A stretch of DNA of 64,000 nucleotides from Mycobacterium gallinarum (lineage in GTDB: Bacteria > Actinomycetota > Actinomycetes > Mycobacteriales > Mycobacteriaceae): assembly GCF_010726765.1 (NCBI RefSeq), contig NZ_AP022601.1, positions 1,240,001 through 1,304,000 on the forward strand. Reading direction: 5' to 3'. Positions 23,045-31,045 of this stretch are shown piece by piece. Made by a program: the position numbers and the translations under genes. The stretch's first letter is position 1, and every line of letters starts with the position of its first letter. Below the pieces are notes generated by a model. That model saw only the letters and a list, made by a program, of their open reading frames with translations, was not told the DNA's origin and ran no database searches.

Positions 23045-24316
23045 GTGACGGGTGTCAAATCCGTGGGGCGCAGCGCAGCGCTCCCGCACAGGATTCAGGG
23101 CGCGGCGGATTCGAACTTTGCTTGCACCCTGCGGGCCTTCTCGAAGTTGTTCCCCGGGAGACGATTCGGCGGCGGCGCCCTCTCCGTCTACCTGCACGGT
23201 GAGCCCGTGGTCGATGTATGGACCGGTTACTCCGACCGCCGTGGTACCGAGTACTGGACGGCCGACACCGGCGCCATGGTCTTCTCGGTCACCAAGGGTC
23301 TGGCTTCCACGGTGATCCACCGGCTCGCCGACCGAGGCCTGATCGACTACGACACGCCGGTCAGCCAGTACTGGCCCGAGTTCGGCGAGAACGGCAAGGC
23401 CGACATCACGGTCCGCGAAGTGATGCGCCACCGCGCGGGCCTGTCTCAGCTCAACGGGGTCAGCAAGGCCGACCTGCTCGACCACCACGCGATGGAGCAG
23501 CGGATCGCCGCGGCACCGGTGAACAAGCTGCTGTACGGCCATCAGGCGTATCACGCGCTCACCTACGGCTGGCTGATGTCGGGGCTTGGCCGCGCGATCA
23601 CCGGCAAGGGCATGCGGGACTTGATTCGTGAGGAATTGGCCGAACCGCTGAACACCGACGGGCTGCACCTGGGCCGGCCGCCGGTCGCGGCGCCGACGCG
23701 GGCCGCGCAGATCCTCGCGCCGCAGGGCACCTTGGCCAATCCGATCTTCAATTTCGTGGCGCCGCGGGTAGCCGCCCTCGGCATGTCCGGGGGCTTCGGA
23801 TCGATGTACTTCCCAGGCATGAAAGCCGTCGTGCAGGGCGACACGCCGTTCCTCGATGCCGAGATCCCCGCCGCTAACGGTGTAGCCACCGCGCGCGCAC
23901 TGGCCAAGATGTACGGTGCGATCGCCAACGGCGGCCGCGTCGACGGCACACAACTGCTCTCGCGTGAGCGGGTCGACGGCCTGACCGGTGAGCGGAGCTT
24001 CGCGCCCGACCGCAACATCTTCGTGCCGCTGTCTTTCCACCTCGGATACCACTCCGTGCCGATCCCCGGCGTGATGCCCGGCTTCGGGCATGCGGGACTG
24101 GCCGGATCGGTGGGTTGGGCGGACCCGGAGACGGGGATGTCGTTCGGGTTCGTGCACAACCGGCTGCTGACGCGGATGGTGCTCGATCAGGCGACGTTCG
24201 CCGGGCTGCAGACGCTGATTCGCCGCGACGCGGCCCGCGCCCGTCGGCGCGGCTACGACACTATGCCTGCGCTCGGCGCGGCGTACACCGAGGTCAGCCG
24301 ATCGGTGGCGGGTTAG
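23045..24316 (+). CDS. lipL: Serine beta-lactamase-fold esterase (LipL-like)
   Basis: A 423-residue class C beta-lactamase/esterase family protein (COG1680), similar to mycobacterial LipL (Rv1497), a carboxylesterase/lipase. The nucleophile motif SVTK (FSVTKGLASTVIH) is at about residues 80-83, and conserved HRAGLSQL and GHAGLAGSVGWADP segments follow. No convincing signal peptide. GTG 23045 has no ribosome site; TAAATT ends 9 nt upstream, so the mRNA may be leaderless. Its TAG stop lies inside the target site of the IS481-family element that follows directly. Confidence 0.9.
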   Translation: MTGVKSVGRSAALPHRIQGAADSNFACTLRAFSKLFPGRRFGGGALSVYLHGEPVVDVWTGYSDRRGTEYWTADTGAMVFSVTKGLASTVIHRLADRGLIDYDTPVSQYWPEFGENGKADITVREVMRHRAGLSQLNGVSKADLLDHHAMEQRIAAAPVNKLLYGHQAYHALTYGWLMSGLGRAITGKGMRDLIREELAEPLNTDGLHLGRPPVAAPTRAAQILAPQGTLANPIFNFVAPRVAALGMSGGFGSMYFPGMKAVVQGDTPFLDAEIPAANGVATARALAKMYGAIANGGRVDGTQLLSRERVDGLTGERSFAPDRNIFVPLSFHLGYHSVPIPGVMPGFGHAGLAGSVGWADPETGMSFGFVHNRLLTRMVLDQATFAGLQTLIRRDAARARRRGYDTMPALGAAYTEVSRSVAG

Positions 24317-24317
24317 G
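24312..24317. repeat. Target site duplication of the IS element (left copy)
   Basis: GTTAGG directly precedes the left inverted repeat and recurs at 25430-25435 directly after the right one. The left copy contains the lipL stop TAG. The 6-bp length fits the IS481 family; B. pertussis IS481 is known to duplicate NCTAGN. Confidence 0.85.
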
Positions 24318-25429
24318 TGTACTGCCCAGGCAGGTTGGTTGGAAGTGTGTGACGACACGCTGTAGCGGTCGTTGGTAGGTGAAGGTCTCCTGTCGTGGAG
24401 TGGAGCTGCTACCACTTCACTTCAGCGAACAGGAGACCTTCATGGTCCACGCTAATGCCGTATTGACCCCGCGTGGCAGGTTGTTGCTTGCGCGCCGCAT
24501 CGTTGACGAGGGCTGGCCGATTGCTCGGGCGGCCGAGCACTTCCACGTGTCTTGGCCTACGGCCAAGCGTTGGGCTGGCCGTTACGTGGCGATGGGAGCA
24601 GCCGGAATGGCTGATCGGTCAAGCCGCCCGCACCGTAGTCCTCACCGCACCCCGCAGGTTGTTGTTCGGCGGATCGTGGCACTGCGGTGGCGGCATCGAC
24701 TCTCGCCGTTGGCGATCGCGTCTCGGCTGTCGATGCCGGCCTCGACAGTTCACGCTGTACTCGTTCGGTGTCGGCTCAACCGGTTGTCCCACATCGATAT
24801 TCGCAGTGGTGAGCGGATTCGCCGCTACGAGCATGACTACCCAGGCTCACTGATTCACGTCGATGTCAAGAAGCTGGGCAACATCCCTGTCGGCGGGGGG
24901 TGGCGGTTTGTCGGACGTGCGCAGGGCGGCAAGAATCGGGTGGCGACACCAGGCATCCGCCGCAGCCGACGGGGCGATGAGCTGCTAGGCCACGCCTATG
25001 TTCATACCGTTATCGACGATCACTCCCGGGTGGCCTACGCCGAGATCCACAACGATGAAACCGCCGACACTGCCATCGCGGTGCTCCGCCGAGCAGTGAG
25101 CTGGTTTCGCACGCGCGGAGTCGTCGTCGAACGAGTGATTTCCGATAACGGCAGCTGCTATAAGTCCAAGGCCTGGCGACGGGCATGCATCGAGCTGGAC
25201 GTACAGCCCAAACGCACCCGTCCCTACCGGCCTCAAACCAACGGCAAGGCGGAGCGCTTTCACCGGACAATGGCCGCAGAGTGGGCGTTTAGCCGCCACT
25301 ACCAAAGCGAGGCCCAGCGCCGATCCGCTCTAGCACCTTGGCTTCACACCTACAATCACCATCGGCAACACTCGGCGATCGGGAAAGTCCCGCCTATCAC
25401 GCGGTTGACCAACCTGCCTGGTCAGTACA
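24318..25429 (+). mobile_element. IS481-family insertion sequence, complete
   Basis: A 1112-bp element with 22-bp terminal inverted repeats (24318-24339 and 25408-25429) beginning TGTACTG and differing at one base (TGTACTGMCCAGGCAGGTTG). It has a 6-bp direct duplication, one intact DDE transposase, and TGT...ACA ends. The element is less GC-rich than its surroundings. All parts look functional, so insertion is recent in evolutionary terms. Confidence 0.93.
24380..24442 (+). promoter_or_regulatory. Hairpin covering the transposase ribosome site
   Basis: A perfect 14-bp inverted repeat TGAAGGTCTCCTGT (24380-24393) and ACAGGAGACCTTCA (24429-24442) encloses a second imperfect 9-bp repeat (GTGGAGTGG/CCACTTCAC). 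The right arm contains the transposase ribosome site AGGAGA and the A of its ATG. A transcript entering from lipL would fold and hide the start, a known way for IS elements to limit transposase made from outside promoters. Confidence 0.65.
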
Positions 25430-25434
25430 GTTAG
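24442..25434 (+). CDS. IS481-family transposase
   Basis: A 330-residue DDE transposase. The N-terminal helix-turn-helix (about 8-60; RAAEHFHVSWPTAKRWAGRY) is followed by a second HTH and an rve integrase core with the acidic triad: Asp in HVDVKK, Asp in ISDNGSCYKS and Glu in NGKAERFHRTM. The C-terminal HHRQHSAIGKVPP is family-typical. ATG 24442 has AGGAGA 5 nt upstream. The last sense codon spans the right end of the element, and the TAG stop lies in the target duplication, a copy of the lipL stop. Confidence 0.95.
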   Translation: MVHANAVLTPRGRLLLARRIVDEGWPIARAAEHFHVSWPTAKRWAGRYVAMGAAGMADRSSRPHRSPHRTPQVVVRRIVALRWRHRLSPLAIASRLSMPASTVHAVLVRCRLNRLSHIDIRSGERIRRYEHDYPGSLIHVDVKKLGNIPVGGGWRFVGRAQGGKNRVATPGIRRSRRGDELLGHAYVHTVIDDHSRVAYAEIHNDETADTAIAVLRRAVSWFRTRGVVVERVISDNGSCYKSKAWRRACIELDVQPKRTRPYRPQTNGKAERFHRTMAAEWAFSRHYQSEAQRRSALAPWLHTYNHHRQHSAIGKVPPITRLTNLPGQYS

Positions 25435-25446
25435 GCCGAACTCCGC

Positions 25447-26184
25447 TCAGCGCTTGGCGGTCGAAAACCACCTGGTCTTCTTGCGCCAGGACTCCGCAGA
25501 GGTGATGGCGAAACCGGCGCCGCACATGCAGGCGAATATCCACGTCAGCGCGGTGCCGGCGTTGACGGTCTGCAGCTGGGGAATGAAGGCGGTGGCGAGT
25601 CGGACCAGGCAGGCGGCGATGCCGGCGGCCGACGACACGAGGTAGATGTTGGCGACCGTGCGTGAGCGCGGGTCCTTACGCAAGACGAGCAACGCCCGGG
25701 CGCCGTACCCCAGCAGGTAGATGAGCGTGCCGCACAGCAGCAGCCAGTACATGTTCAGCCAGAAGTCGGTCGGCACCTGGAAGAAGTCGGCCTTGTAGAT
25801 CTTCGCGCCGTTACCGAGGGTGAACGCCACCAGCAGCAGGGGGATGCACAGCGTCGCGGGGTACTCCACGTACTGCTTGAACGACCGCTGCAGTTCGTGA
25901 TCCTGCTGCAACCGGCCCAGCGCGTTGTACACGACCGCCGACGCGGCGACGATGTACAGATCGTGGCCGATGTAGTCCTCGAGGTTCCACTTACCTGTGA
26001 GCGAGTGGAGAAAGGCGCCCAGGGTCTCCGAGGCCCACGGTGACATAAGCAGTACCGCGCCGCCCTGCAAAGCGATGTTCAGAGTTGCGGCGAACTCCCA
26101 ACGGGACGACCATGTGACTCGGCGAATCCACAAACTCCACGCGATACAGCAAAGCGTGATCGCAATAAGAGTTGTCAGACCCAT
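25447..26184 (-). CDS. Seven-helix membrane protein of unknown function
   Basis: A 245-residue integral membrane protein with seven hydrophobic stretches at about residues 1-20, 31-49, 75-90, 107-124, 141-167, 176-197 and 209-229, and a short basic cytoplasmic tail (SWRKKTRWFSTAKR). It is 43 bp downstream of a small HTH regulator on the same strand, so they are probably co-transcribed. The pairing recalls the actinobacterial regulator plus MAB_1171c-type putative transporter genes, but I cannot confirm this by motif. It has no counterpart in the same place in M. tuberculosis as I recall. Accessory region next to the IS. Confidence 0.7.
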   Translation of the reverse strand: MGLTTLIAITLCCIAWSLWIRRVTWSSRWEFAATLNIALQGGAVLLMSPWASETLGAFLHSLTGKWNLEDYIGHDLYIVAASAVVYNALGRLQQDHELQRSFKQYVEYPATLCIPLLLVAFTLGNGAKIYKADFFQVPTDFWLNMYWLLLCGTLIYLLGYGARALLVLRKDPRSRTVANIYLVSSAAGIAACLVRLATAFIPQLQTVNAGTALTWIFACMCGAGFAITSAESWRKKTRWFSTAKR

Positions 26185-26227
26185 GAATGTCGCTTTCGAG
26201 CCGCGGTGTACTCAGCAAAGTATAGAG

Positions 26228-26611
26228 CTACAGCGGGGGCGCGTCACTGCGCGGTTTCAGCTCGGAAAGCTTTGGCGCGCGGGTTCGATGGCTGGTTCGG
26301 ATGGGCGTCCGGGTGTCCAAAGCCTCGCGCAGAACGGTCCTGCCGAATGGCGCAGACTCGATGTAGCTCCACACCTCTTGTTCGCTCATCAGGCCGAACC
26401 TGATCTGCAGGTCTGGGTAGCTGACGCCGAATCTATCCGACACTCGGCGCAATTCTTCGGCGTCAGGGTAGTCGGCTTCTTTGATGCGCCGATAGTACGT
26501 ACTACTCGAGATCCCGAGCGCGTCGTAAATGTCTTTGGCGTCAACGTCGCCGTCAAGTAGGTAATCAAGCAGGGCTTTTAGCTGTCTGCCGTTCTCGTCG
26601 GTACGTGGCAC
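26228..26611 (-). CDS. Small helix-turn-helix (XRE-like) regulator
   Basis: A 127-residue protein. Residues about 15-70 form an XRE/Cro-like HTH (DAKDIYDALGISSSTYYRRIKE, then LRRVSDRFGVSYPDLQIRFGL). The basic, disordered C-terminus has RTSHRTRAPKLSELKPRSD. GTG 26611 is likely leaderless, since a TATTGT hexamer on the minus strand (26619-26624) ends 7 nt before it. The promoter has a direct repeat of CTTCATA (26613-26619 and 26632-26638), a possible own operator. It probably regulates the downstream seven-helix protein. The family name is not certain. Confidence 0.75.
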   Translation of the reverse strand: MPRTDENGRQLKALLDYLLDGDVDAKDIYDALGISSSTYYRRIKEADYPDAEELRRVSDRFGVSYPDLQIRFGLMSEQEVWSYIESAPFGRTVLREALDTRTPIRTSHRTRAPKLSELKPRSDAPPL

Positions 26612-26712
26612 CCTTCATACAATAAAGCAATCTTCATAAAATGGGCAGTGCGAACCGCAAACCGGAAGGCTTTGCCTTAATTGACACCACCGTCACAGTT
26701 TCGGGAGGCCTA

Positions 26713-26726
26713 TCCCAAATTTGGGA
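26713..26726. promoter_or_regulatory. 14-bp palindrome upstream of the condensation-like gene
   Basis: TCCCAAATTTGGGA is a perfect palindrome centred 28 bp before ATG 26748, in the divergent region between the HTH regulator and the condensation-like protein. A related half site TGGG recurs just downstream. It is a good operator candidate for the neighbouring regulator; this is inference. Confidence 0.5.
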
Positions 26727-26747
26727 CACTTGGGCTATCGTGGGGCC

Positions 26748-27401
26748 ATGGTTGCTTCTCAGTTGCGTATGACGGCTAAAGAGGCCTTTAAGTCCTTTAC
26801 TGAAATTGCATTAGCAACGATCCACGTGGTGGATCATGACGTCCCGGTCGCTTCTCGCGCCGCGGGCATGGTGCGGCTGTCGACTCTCGACAACGAGGAA
26901 CTCACCGCCGAACTCGACGGAGCCTCCGAGTGGCTGGGTGCGCCAACCGACGAACTCCTCCTTGCGGCGCTCGCTCGCACGATCGCCAAGACGCTCGGTG
27001 AGGGCATCGTCCCCATCGACGTGGCCAGCGAACGCGCCAGCCTGCTGGACGCGGTCCCGGTGATGTGCGTGACGGCTGCACAGGCCAGCGCCACCGACAT
27101 TCTCCGCGGCGTGCACAACGCCCTGGCCTCGGCAGCCGAGCACACCGACGGCGGGATGTCGGAGGTGTACTTCAACTACTTGGGCCAGGTGCCCGACAGC
27201 TCGGTGCCGGTGCCGGTGCAGGAGACGCCTCCGGGGCTGGGCCACGCGCTGGAGATGCGGGTGTACCGCACCCAAGGGCTGATTCACGTGGACTGGTGGT
27301 ACGACACGAGCTATTTCGAGCCGTACACCATCGAAGAGCTTGCCGAGCAGTTCCCGCTCGCGCTCTACGAGATGACCACGGACGCGCTGCCTGCCGTCTG
27401 A
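26748..27401 (+). CDS. Free-standing C-terminal half of an NRPS condensation/epimerisation-like domain
   Basis: A 217-residue soluble protein. It shows motifs of the C-terminal lobe of NRPS condensation/epimerisation domains: LGAPTDELLLAALARTIAKTLGEG, then SEVYFNYLGQVPD, followed by HVDWWYDTSYFEPYTIEELAEQF. The N-terminal lobe with the catalytic HHxxxDG motif is missing, as are adenylation and carrier domains nearby. It might be a remnant, or an adapted binding or acyl-transfer accessory protein of the PapA/condensation superfamily. ATG 26748 is preferred, though no strong ribosome site is seen. It stands alone between an accessory pair and the ileS leader. Confidence 0.6.
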   Translation: MVASQLRMTAKEAFKSFTEIALATIHVVDHDVPVASRAAGMVRLSTLDNEELTAELDGASEWLGAPTDELLLAALARTIAKTLGEGIVPIDVASERASLLDAVPVMCVTAAQASATDILRGVHNALASAAEHTDGGMSEVYFNYLGQVPDSSVPVPVQETPPGLGHALEMRVYRTQGLIHVDWWYDTSYFEPYTIEELAEQFPLALYEMTTDALPAV

Positions 27402-27441
27402 GAGCTACTGCGCGCGGTGGATGCGATTTGCGCTCGTCACT

Positions 27442-27447
27442 TAGACT
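27442..27447 (+). promoter_or_regulatory. -10 hexamer of the ileS leader
   Basis: TAGACT in the context of TTAGACTTGG would place the transcription start near 27454, just before the T-box stem I sequence. Confidence 0.45.
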
Positions 27448-27453
27448 TGGCGA

Positions 27454-27690
27454 GAACGGCGTCGATCCGGCCATCACCGGGGAGCCTTCGGAAGAACGGC
27501 TGATTCCAGCTCAGTAGAACCGAACGGGTGGGCTCGTCATCGCCCTAAGTGAGCGGCGTAGATCTTCGAATCAGGTGATGTACGCAAGCGGGGTGGTACC
27601 GCGGCGCTCGCGCACCGCGCGACGTCGTCCCCGTGCCTTTGACCTCATGGCTTCCGTGGCCAGGAGGCCACAATCAGGCACAGGAGACAC
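27454..27690 (+). promoter_or_regulatory. T-box riboswitch of ileS (ultrashort stem I, isoleucine)
   Basis: The leader carries the T-box core AAGCGGGGTGGTACCGCGG (27586-27604), whose TGGT (27594-27597) would pair with the ACCA end of uncharged tRNA-Ile. The specifier ATC (27473-27475) sits in the loop of a short CCGG hairpin (27467-27480), followed by GGGAGCCTTCGGAAGAAC. This matches the ultrashort stem I class described for actinobacterial ileS, which control translation. Downstream, GTGCCT (27633-27638) can pair with AGGCAC (27676-27681), next to the ribosome site AGGAGA, as a sequestrator, and GTGGCC-AGGA-GGCCAC (27656-27671) forms an inner hairpin. Confidence 0.88.
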
Positions 27691-30600
27691 GTGACCGCCT
27701 ATCCGAAGCCGGCCGCTGGAGCGCCCAATTTCCCGGCGCTGGAAGCTGACGTCCTGGACTACTGGAACTCCGACGACACGTTCCGTGCCAGCATCGCGCG
27801 CCGGGACGGATCGCCGGATTATGTGTTCTACGACGGTCCGCCGTTCGCCAATGGTCTTCCGCATTACGGCCACCTACTGACCGGCTACGTCAAGGACATC
27901 GTGCCGCGCTACCGCACCATGCGCGGCTACAAGGTGGATCGCCGCTTCGGCTGGGACACTCACGGCCTGCCCGCCGAACTCGAGGTGCAGCGTCAGCTTG
28001 GCATCGCCGACAAGGCGCAGATCGAAGAGATGGGCATCGAGAAGTTCAACGAGGCGTGCCGCGCTTCGGTGCTCAAGTACACCGACGAATGGCAGGCCTA
28101 CGTCACCCGCCAGGCTCGGTGGGTCGACTTCGACAACGATTACAAAACGCTGGATCTCGACTTCATGGAATCGGTGATCTGGGCGTTCAAGCAGCTGTGG
28201 GACAAGGGCCTGGCCTACGAGGGCAACCGGGTGCTGCCGTACTGCTGGAACGACGAGACGCCGTTGTCCAACCACGAACTGCGGATGGACGACGACGTCT
28301 ATCAAATGCGCCAGGACCCGGCGCTGACCGTCGGGTTCAAGGTGGTCTCTGGAGATCTGGAGGGGGCCCACCTGTTGATCTGGACAACGACGCCGTGGAC
28401 GCTGCCGTCGAACCAGGCGGTCGCGGTGGGCCCCGACATCCCCTACGTCTGCGTGCGGGCACCCGGTGGCCGCCGCTACGTGCTGGCACAGGCGCGGCTG
28501 GCGGCCTATGCCCGCGAGGTAGGAGACGAGCCCGAGGTGGTGGCCACCTACAGCGGACGCGAGCTACTCGGCACGCGCTATCTTCCGCCGTTTCCGTACT
28601 TCATGGACAGCGAAGGGGCGCGCAACGCGTTTCAGGTGTTGCCTGCGGACTTCGTCAGCACCGAGGACGGCACCGGCATCGTCCACATGTCGCCGGCGTA
28701 CGGCGAGGACGATATGGCCACGGCCCAGGCGGCCGACATCGTCGCCGTCACGCCGGTCGACACCAAGGGCAGGTTCGACGCGACGGTGCCCGAATACGCC
28801 GGCCAGCACGTGTTCGATGCGAACCCGCAGATCATCCGCGATCTGAAGAACCAGGCGCGCTCGGCGGCTGTCAACGGCGCGGTGCTGTTGCGCCACGAGA
28901 CATACGACCACTCTTATCCGCACTGTTGGCGCTGCCGGAACCCGTTGATTTATCGCGCCGTGTCGTCGTGGTTCATCAAGGTGACCGATTTCCGCGACCG
29001 CATGGTCGAGCTGAACCAAGAGATCACCTGGTACCCCGAGCACGTCAAGGACGGCCAGTTCGGTAAGTGGCTGCAGGGCGCCCGCGACTGGTCGATCTCG
29101 CGAAACCGGTACTGGGGCAGCCCGATTCCGGTGTGGAAGTCCGACGACCCGGCATACCCGCGCGTCGACGTCTACGGCAGTCTCGACGAGCTCGAACGCG
29201 ACTTCGGCGTGCGGCCGGACGATCTCCATCGTCCCTACATCGACGAGTTGACCCGGCCGAACCCGGACGATCCCACGGGAAAGTCGACGATGCGTCGCAT
29301 CGAGGACGTCGTTGACGTGTGGTTCGACTCGGGGTCGATGCCGTATGCACAGGTGCACTACCCATTCGAGAACGCGGAGTGGTTCGACGATCACAACCCC
29401 GCCGATTTCATCGTCGAGTACATCGGGCAGACCCGTGGGTGGTTTTACACCATGCACGTCCTGGCCACTGCGCTATTCGACCGTCCGGCGTTCAAGACCT
29501 GTGTGGCGCACGGCATCGTGCTGGGCAACGACGGCCAGAAGATGAGCAAGTCGCTGCGCAACTACCCCGACGTCACCGAGGTTTTCGACCGCGACGGCTC
29601 CGACGCCATGCGCTGGTTCCTGATGGCGTCGCCAATCCTGCGCGGCGGCAACCTGATTGTCACCGAGCAGGGAATCCGCGAGGGTGTCCGGCAGGTGCTG
29701 CTGCCTCTGTGGAACGCCTACACCTTCCTGACGCTTTACGCGCCGAAGAAGGGCACGTGGCGGACCGACTCGGCGAACGTGCTGGACCGCTACATCCTGG
29801 CCAAGCTCGCCGTGCTGCGCGACGAACTCACCGATTCCATGGATGTCTGCGACATCTCGGGAGCGTGCGACCAGCTGCGTCAGTTCACCGATGCGTTGAC
29901 GAACTGGTATGTCCGACGGTCGCGTTCGCGGTTCTGGGAAGAGGATCCCGACGCCATCGACACGCTGCACACCGTGCTGGAAGTGTGCGGCAGGCTCGCC
30001 GCTCCGCTGCTGCCGCTCGTCACCGAGGTGATCTGGCGCGGTGTGACCGGGGAGCGCTCGGTGCACCTGACCGACTGGCCGGACGCAGACCTGCTGCCGA
30101 AGGATCCGCAGTTGGTGGCCGACATGGACCTCGTTCGCGTGGTCGCCTCGGCCGGCTCGTCGCTGCGCAAGGCCAAGAAGCTGCGAGTGCGGCTGCCGCT
30201 GCCGAAACTCACCGTGGCCCTGGACGACCCGCAGCGGCTCGAGCGGTACCGCGACTTGATCGCCGACGAGCTCAACGTCAAGGAGGTCGAGCTCACCGAC
30301 GACATCGCCAACTACGGTCGGTTCGAGCTGACCGTCAACGCGAAGGTGGCCGGTCCGCGGCTCGGCAAGGACGTTCAGGCCGCCATCAAGGCAGTCAAGG
30401 CCGGCGAGGCGATCGCGAATGCCGACGGGACGCTGAAGGCCGGGCCCGCGCTCCTCCTCCCCGAGGAATACAGCTCCCGGCTGGTGGCGGCCGACCCCGA
30501 GTACACCGCCGCGTTGCCCGACGGCGCCGGGCTGGTGGTGCTGGACGGCACCGTCACCGATGAGCTGGAGGCCGAGGGCTGGGCCAAGGACCGCATCCGC

Positions 30601-30810
30601 GAACTGCAGGAGCTGCGCAAGTCGACGGGGCTCGACGTCTCCGACCGCATCTCGGTGGTGATGTCGGTGCCTGCCGCCCACCAGAGCTGGGCGCGCACAC
30701 ACAGCGAGCTCATAGCGCGTGAAATCCTGGCCACCAGCTTCGAATTCGGTGACCTCACGGACGGTAGCGAGATCGGTGACGGCGTACGGGTGGAGATCGC
30801 GAAGGTCTGA
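27691..30810 (+). CDS. ileS: Isoleucyl-tRNA synthetase
   Basis: A 1039-residue class I synthetase that charges tRNA-Ile. HIGH is present as [12 protein letters not shown] (about residues 50-61) and KMSKS as [10 protein letters not shown] (about 615). The editing CP1 domain contains [13 protein letters not shown] and [21 protein letters not shown]. The anticodon-binding domain follows, with a C-terminal alpha/beta extension. Its length and the HIGH variant fit the long, eukaryote-like IleRS type that in bacteria often confers mupirocin tolerance. The start is GTG 27691 with CAGGAGA upstream under T-box control. Orthologue of Rv1536. Confidence 0.97.
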   Translation: MTAYPKPAAGAPNFPALEADVLDYWNSDDTFRASIARRDGSPDYVFYDGPPFANGLPHYGHLLTGYVKDIVPRYRTMRGYKVDRRFGWDTHGLPAELEVQRQLGIADKAQIEEMGIEKFNEACRASVLKYTDEWQAYVTRQARWVDFDNDYKTLDLDFMESVIWAFKQLWDKGLAYEGNRVLPYCWNDETPLSNHELRMDDDVYQMRQDPALTVGFKVVSGDLEGAHLLIWTTTPWTLPSNQAVAVGPDIPYVCVRAPGGRRYVLAQARLAAYAREVGDEPEVVATYSGRELLGTRYLPPFPYFMDSEGARNAFQVLPADFVSTEDGTGIVHMSPAYGEDDMATAQAADIVAVTPVDTKGRFDATVPEYAGQHVFDANPQIIRDLKNQARSAAVNGAVLLRHETYDHSYPHCWRCRNPLIYRAVSSWFIKVTDFRDRMVELNQEITWYPEHVKDGQFGKWLQGARDWSISRNRYWGSPIPVWKSDDPAYPRVDVYGSLDELERDFGVRPDDLHRPYIDELTRPNPDDPTGKSTMRRIEDVVDVWFDSGSMPYAQVHYPFENAEWFDDHNPADFIVEYIGQTRGWFYTMHVLATALFDRPAFKTCVAHGIVLGNDGQKMSKSLRNYPDVTEVFDRDGSDAMRWFLMASPILRGGNLIVTEQGIREGVRQVLLPLWNAYTFLTLYAPKKGTWRTDSANVLDRYILAKLAVLRDELTDSMDVCDISGACDQLRQFTDALTNWYVRRSRSRFWEEDPDAIDTLHTVLEVCGRLAAPLLPLVTEVIWRGVTGERSVHLTDWPDADLLPKDPQLVADMDLVRVVASAGSSLRKAKKLRVRLPLPKLTVALDDPQRLERYRDLIADELNVKEVELTDDIANYGRFELTVNAKVAGPRLGKDVQAAIKAVKAGEAIANADGTLKAGPALLLPEEYSSRLVAADPEYTAALPDGAGLVVLDGTVTDELEAEGWAKDRIRELQELRKSTGLDVSDRISVVMSVPAAHQSWARTHSELIAREILATSFEFGDLTDGSEIGDGVRVEIAKV

Positions 30811-30824
30811 TCCGAGCGGCTGTG

Positions 30825-31031
30825 TCAGCTCACCCGTGCGCGACGGCCGTTGAACTCCACGGTGTCACCCGAGCGGAGCTGTCGGCCCCTGCGGCGCTCG
30901 ACTGCGCCGTTGACGATGACCAGCCCGTCGGCGATGACCGCCTTGGCGTCTGCTCCGCTGTCGATCAACCCCGCCAGTTTCAGGAACTGACCCAGGCGGA
31001 TCGTCTCGTCGCGAATCGGCACATCGTCCAC
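30825..31031 (-). CDS. Small S4-domain RNA-binding protein
   Basis: A 68-residue protein consisting only of an S4-like domain: IRLGQFLKLAGLIDSGADAKAVIADGLVIVNGAVERRRGRQLRSGDTV is the usual YbcJ/YaaA pattern. It probably binds structured RNA, perhaps rRNA. It lies 14 bp from the end of ileS on the other strand and 14 bp downstream of the LLM oxidoreductase gene region, with which it may be co-transcribed. Confidence 0.85.
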   Translation of the reverse strand: MDDVPIRDETIRLGQFLKLAGLIDSGADAKAVIADGLVIVNGAVERRRGRQLRSGDTVEFNGRRARVS

Positions 31032-31045
31032 GTGGTTGCCTGTCC

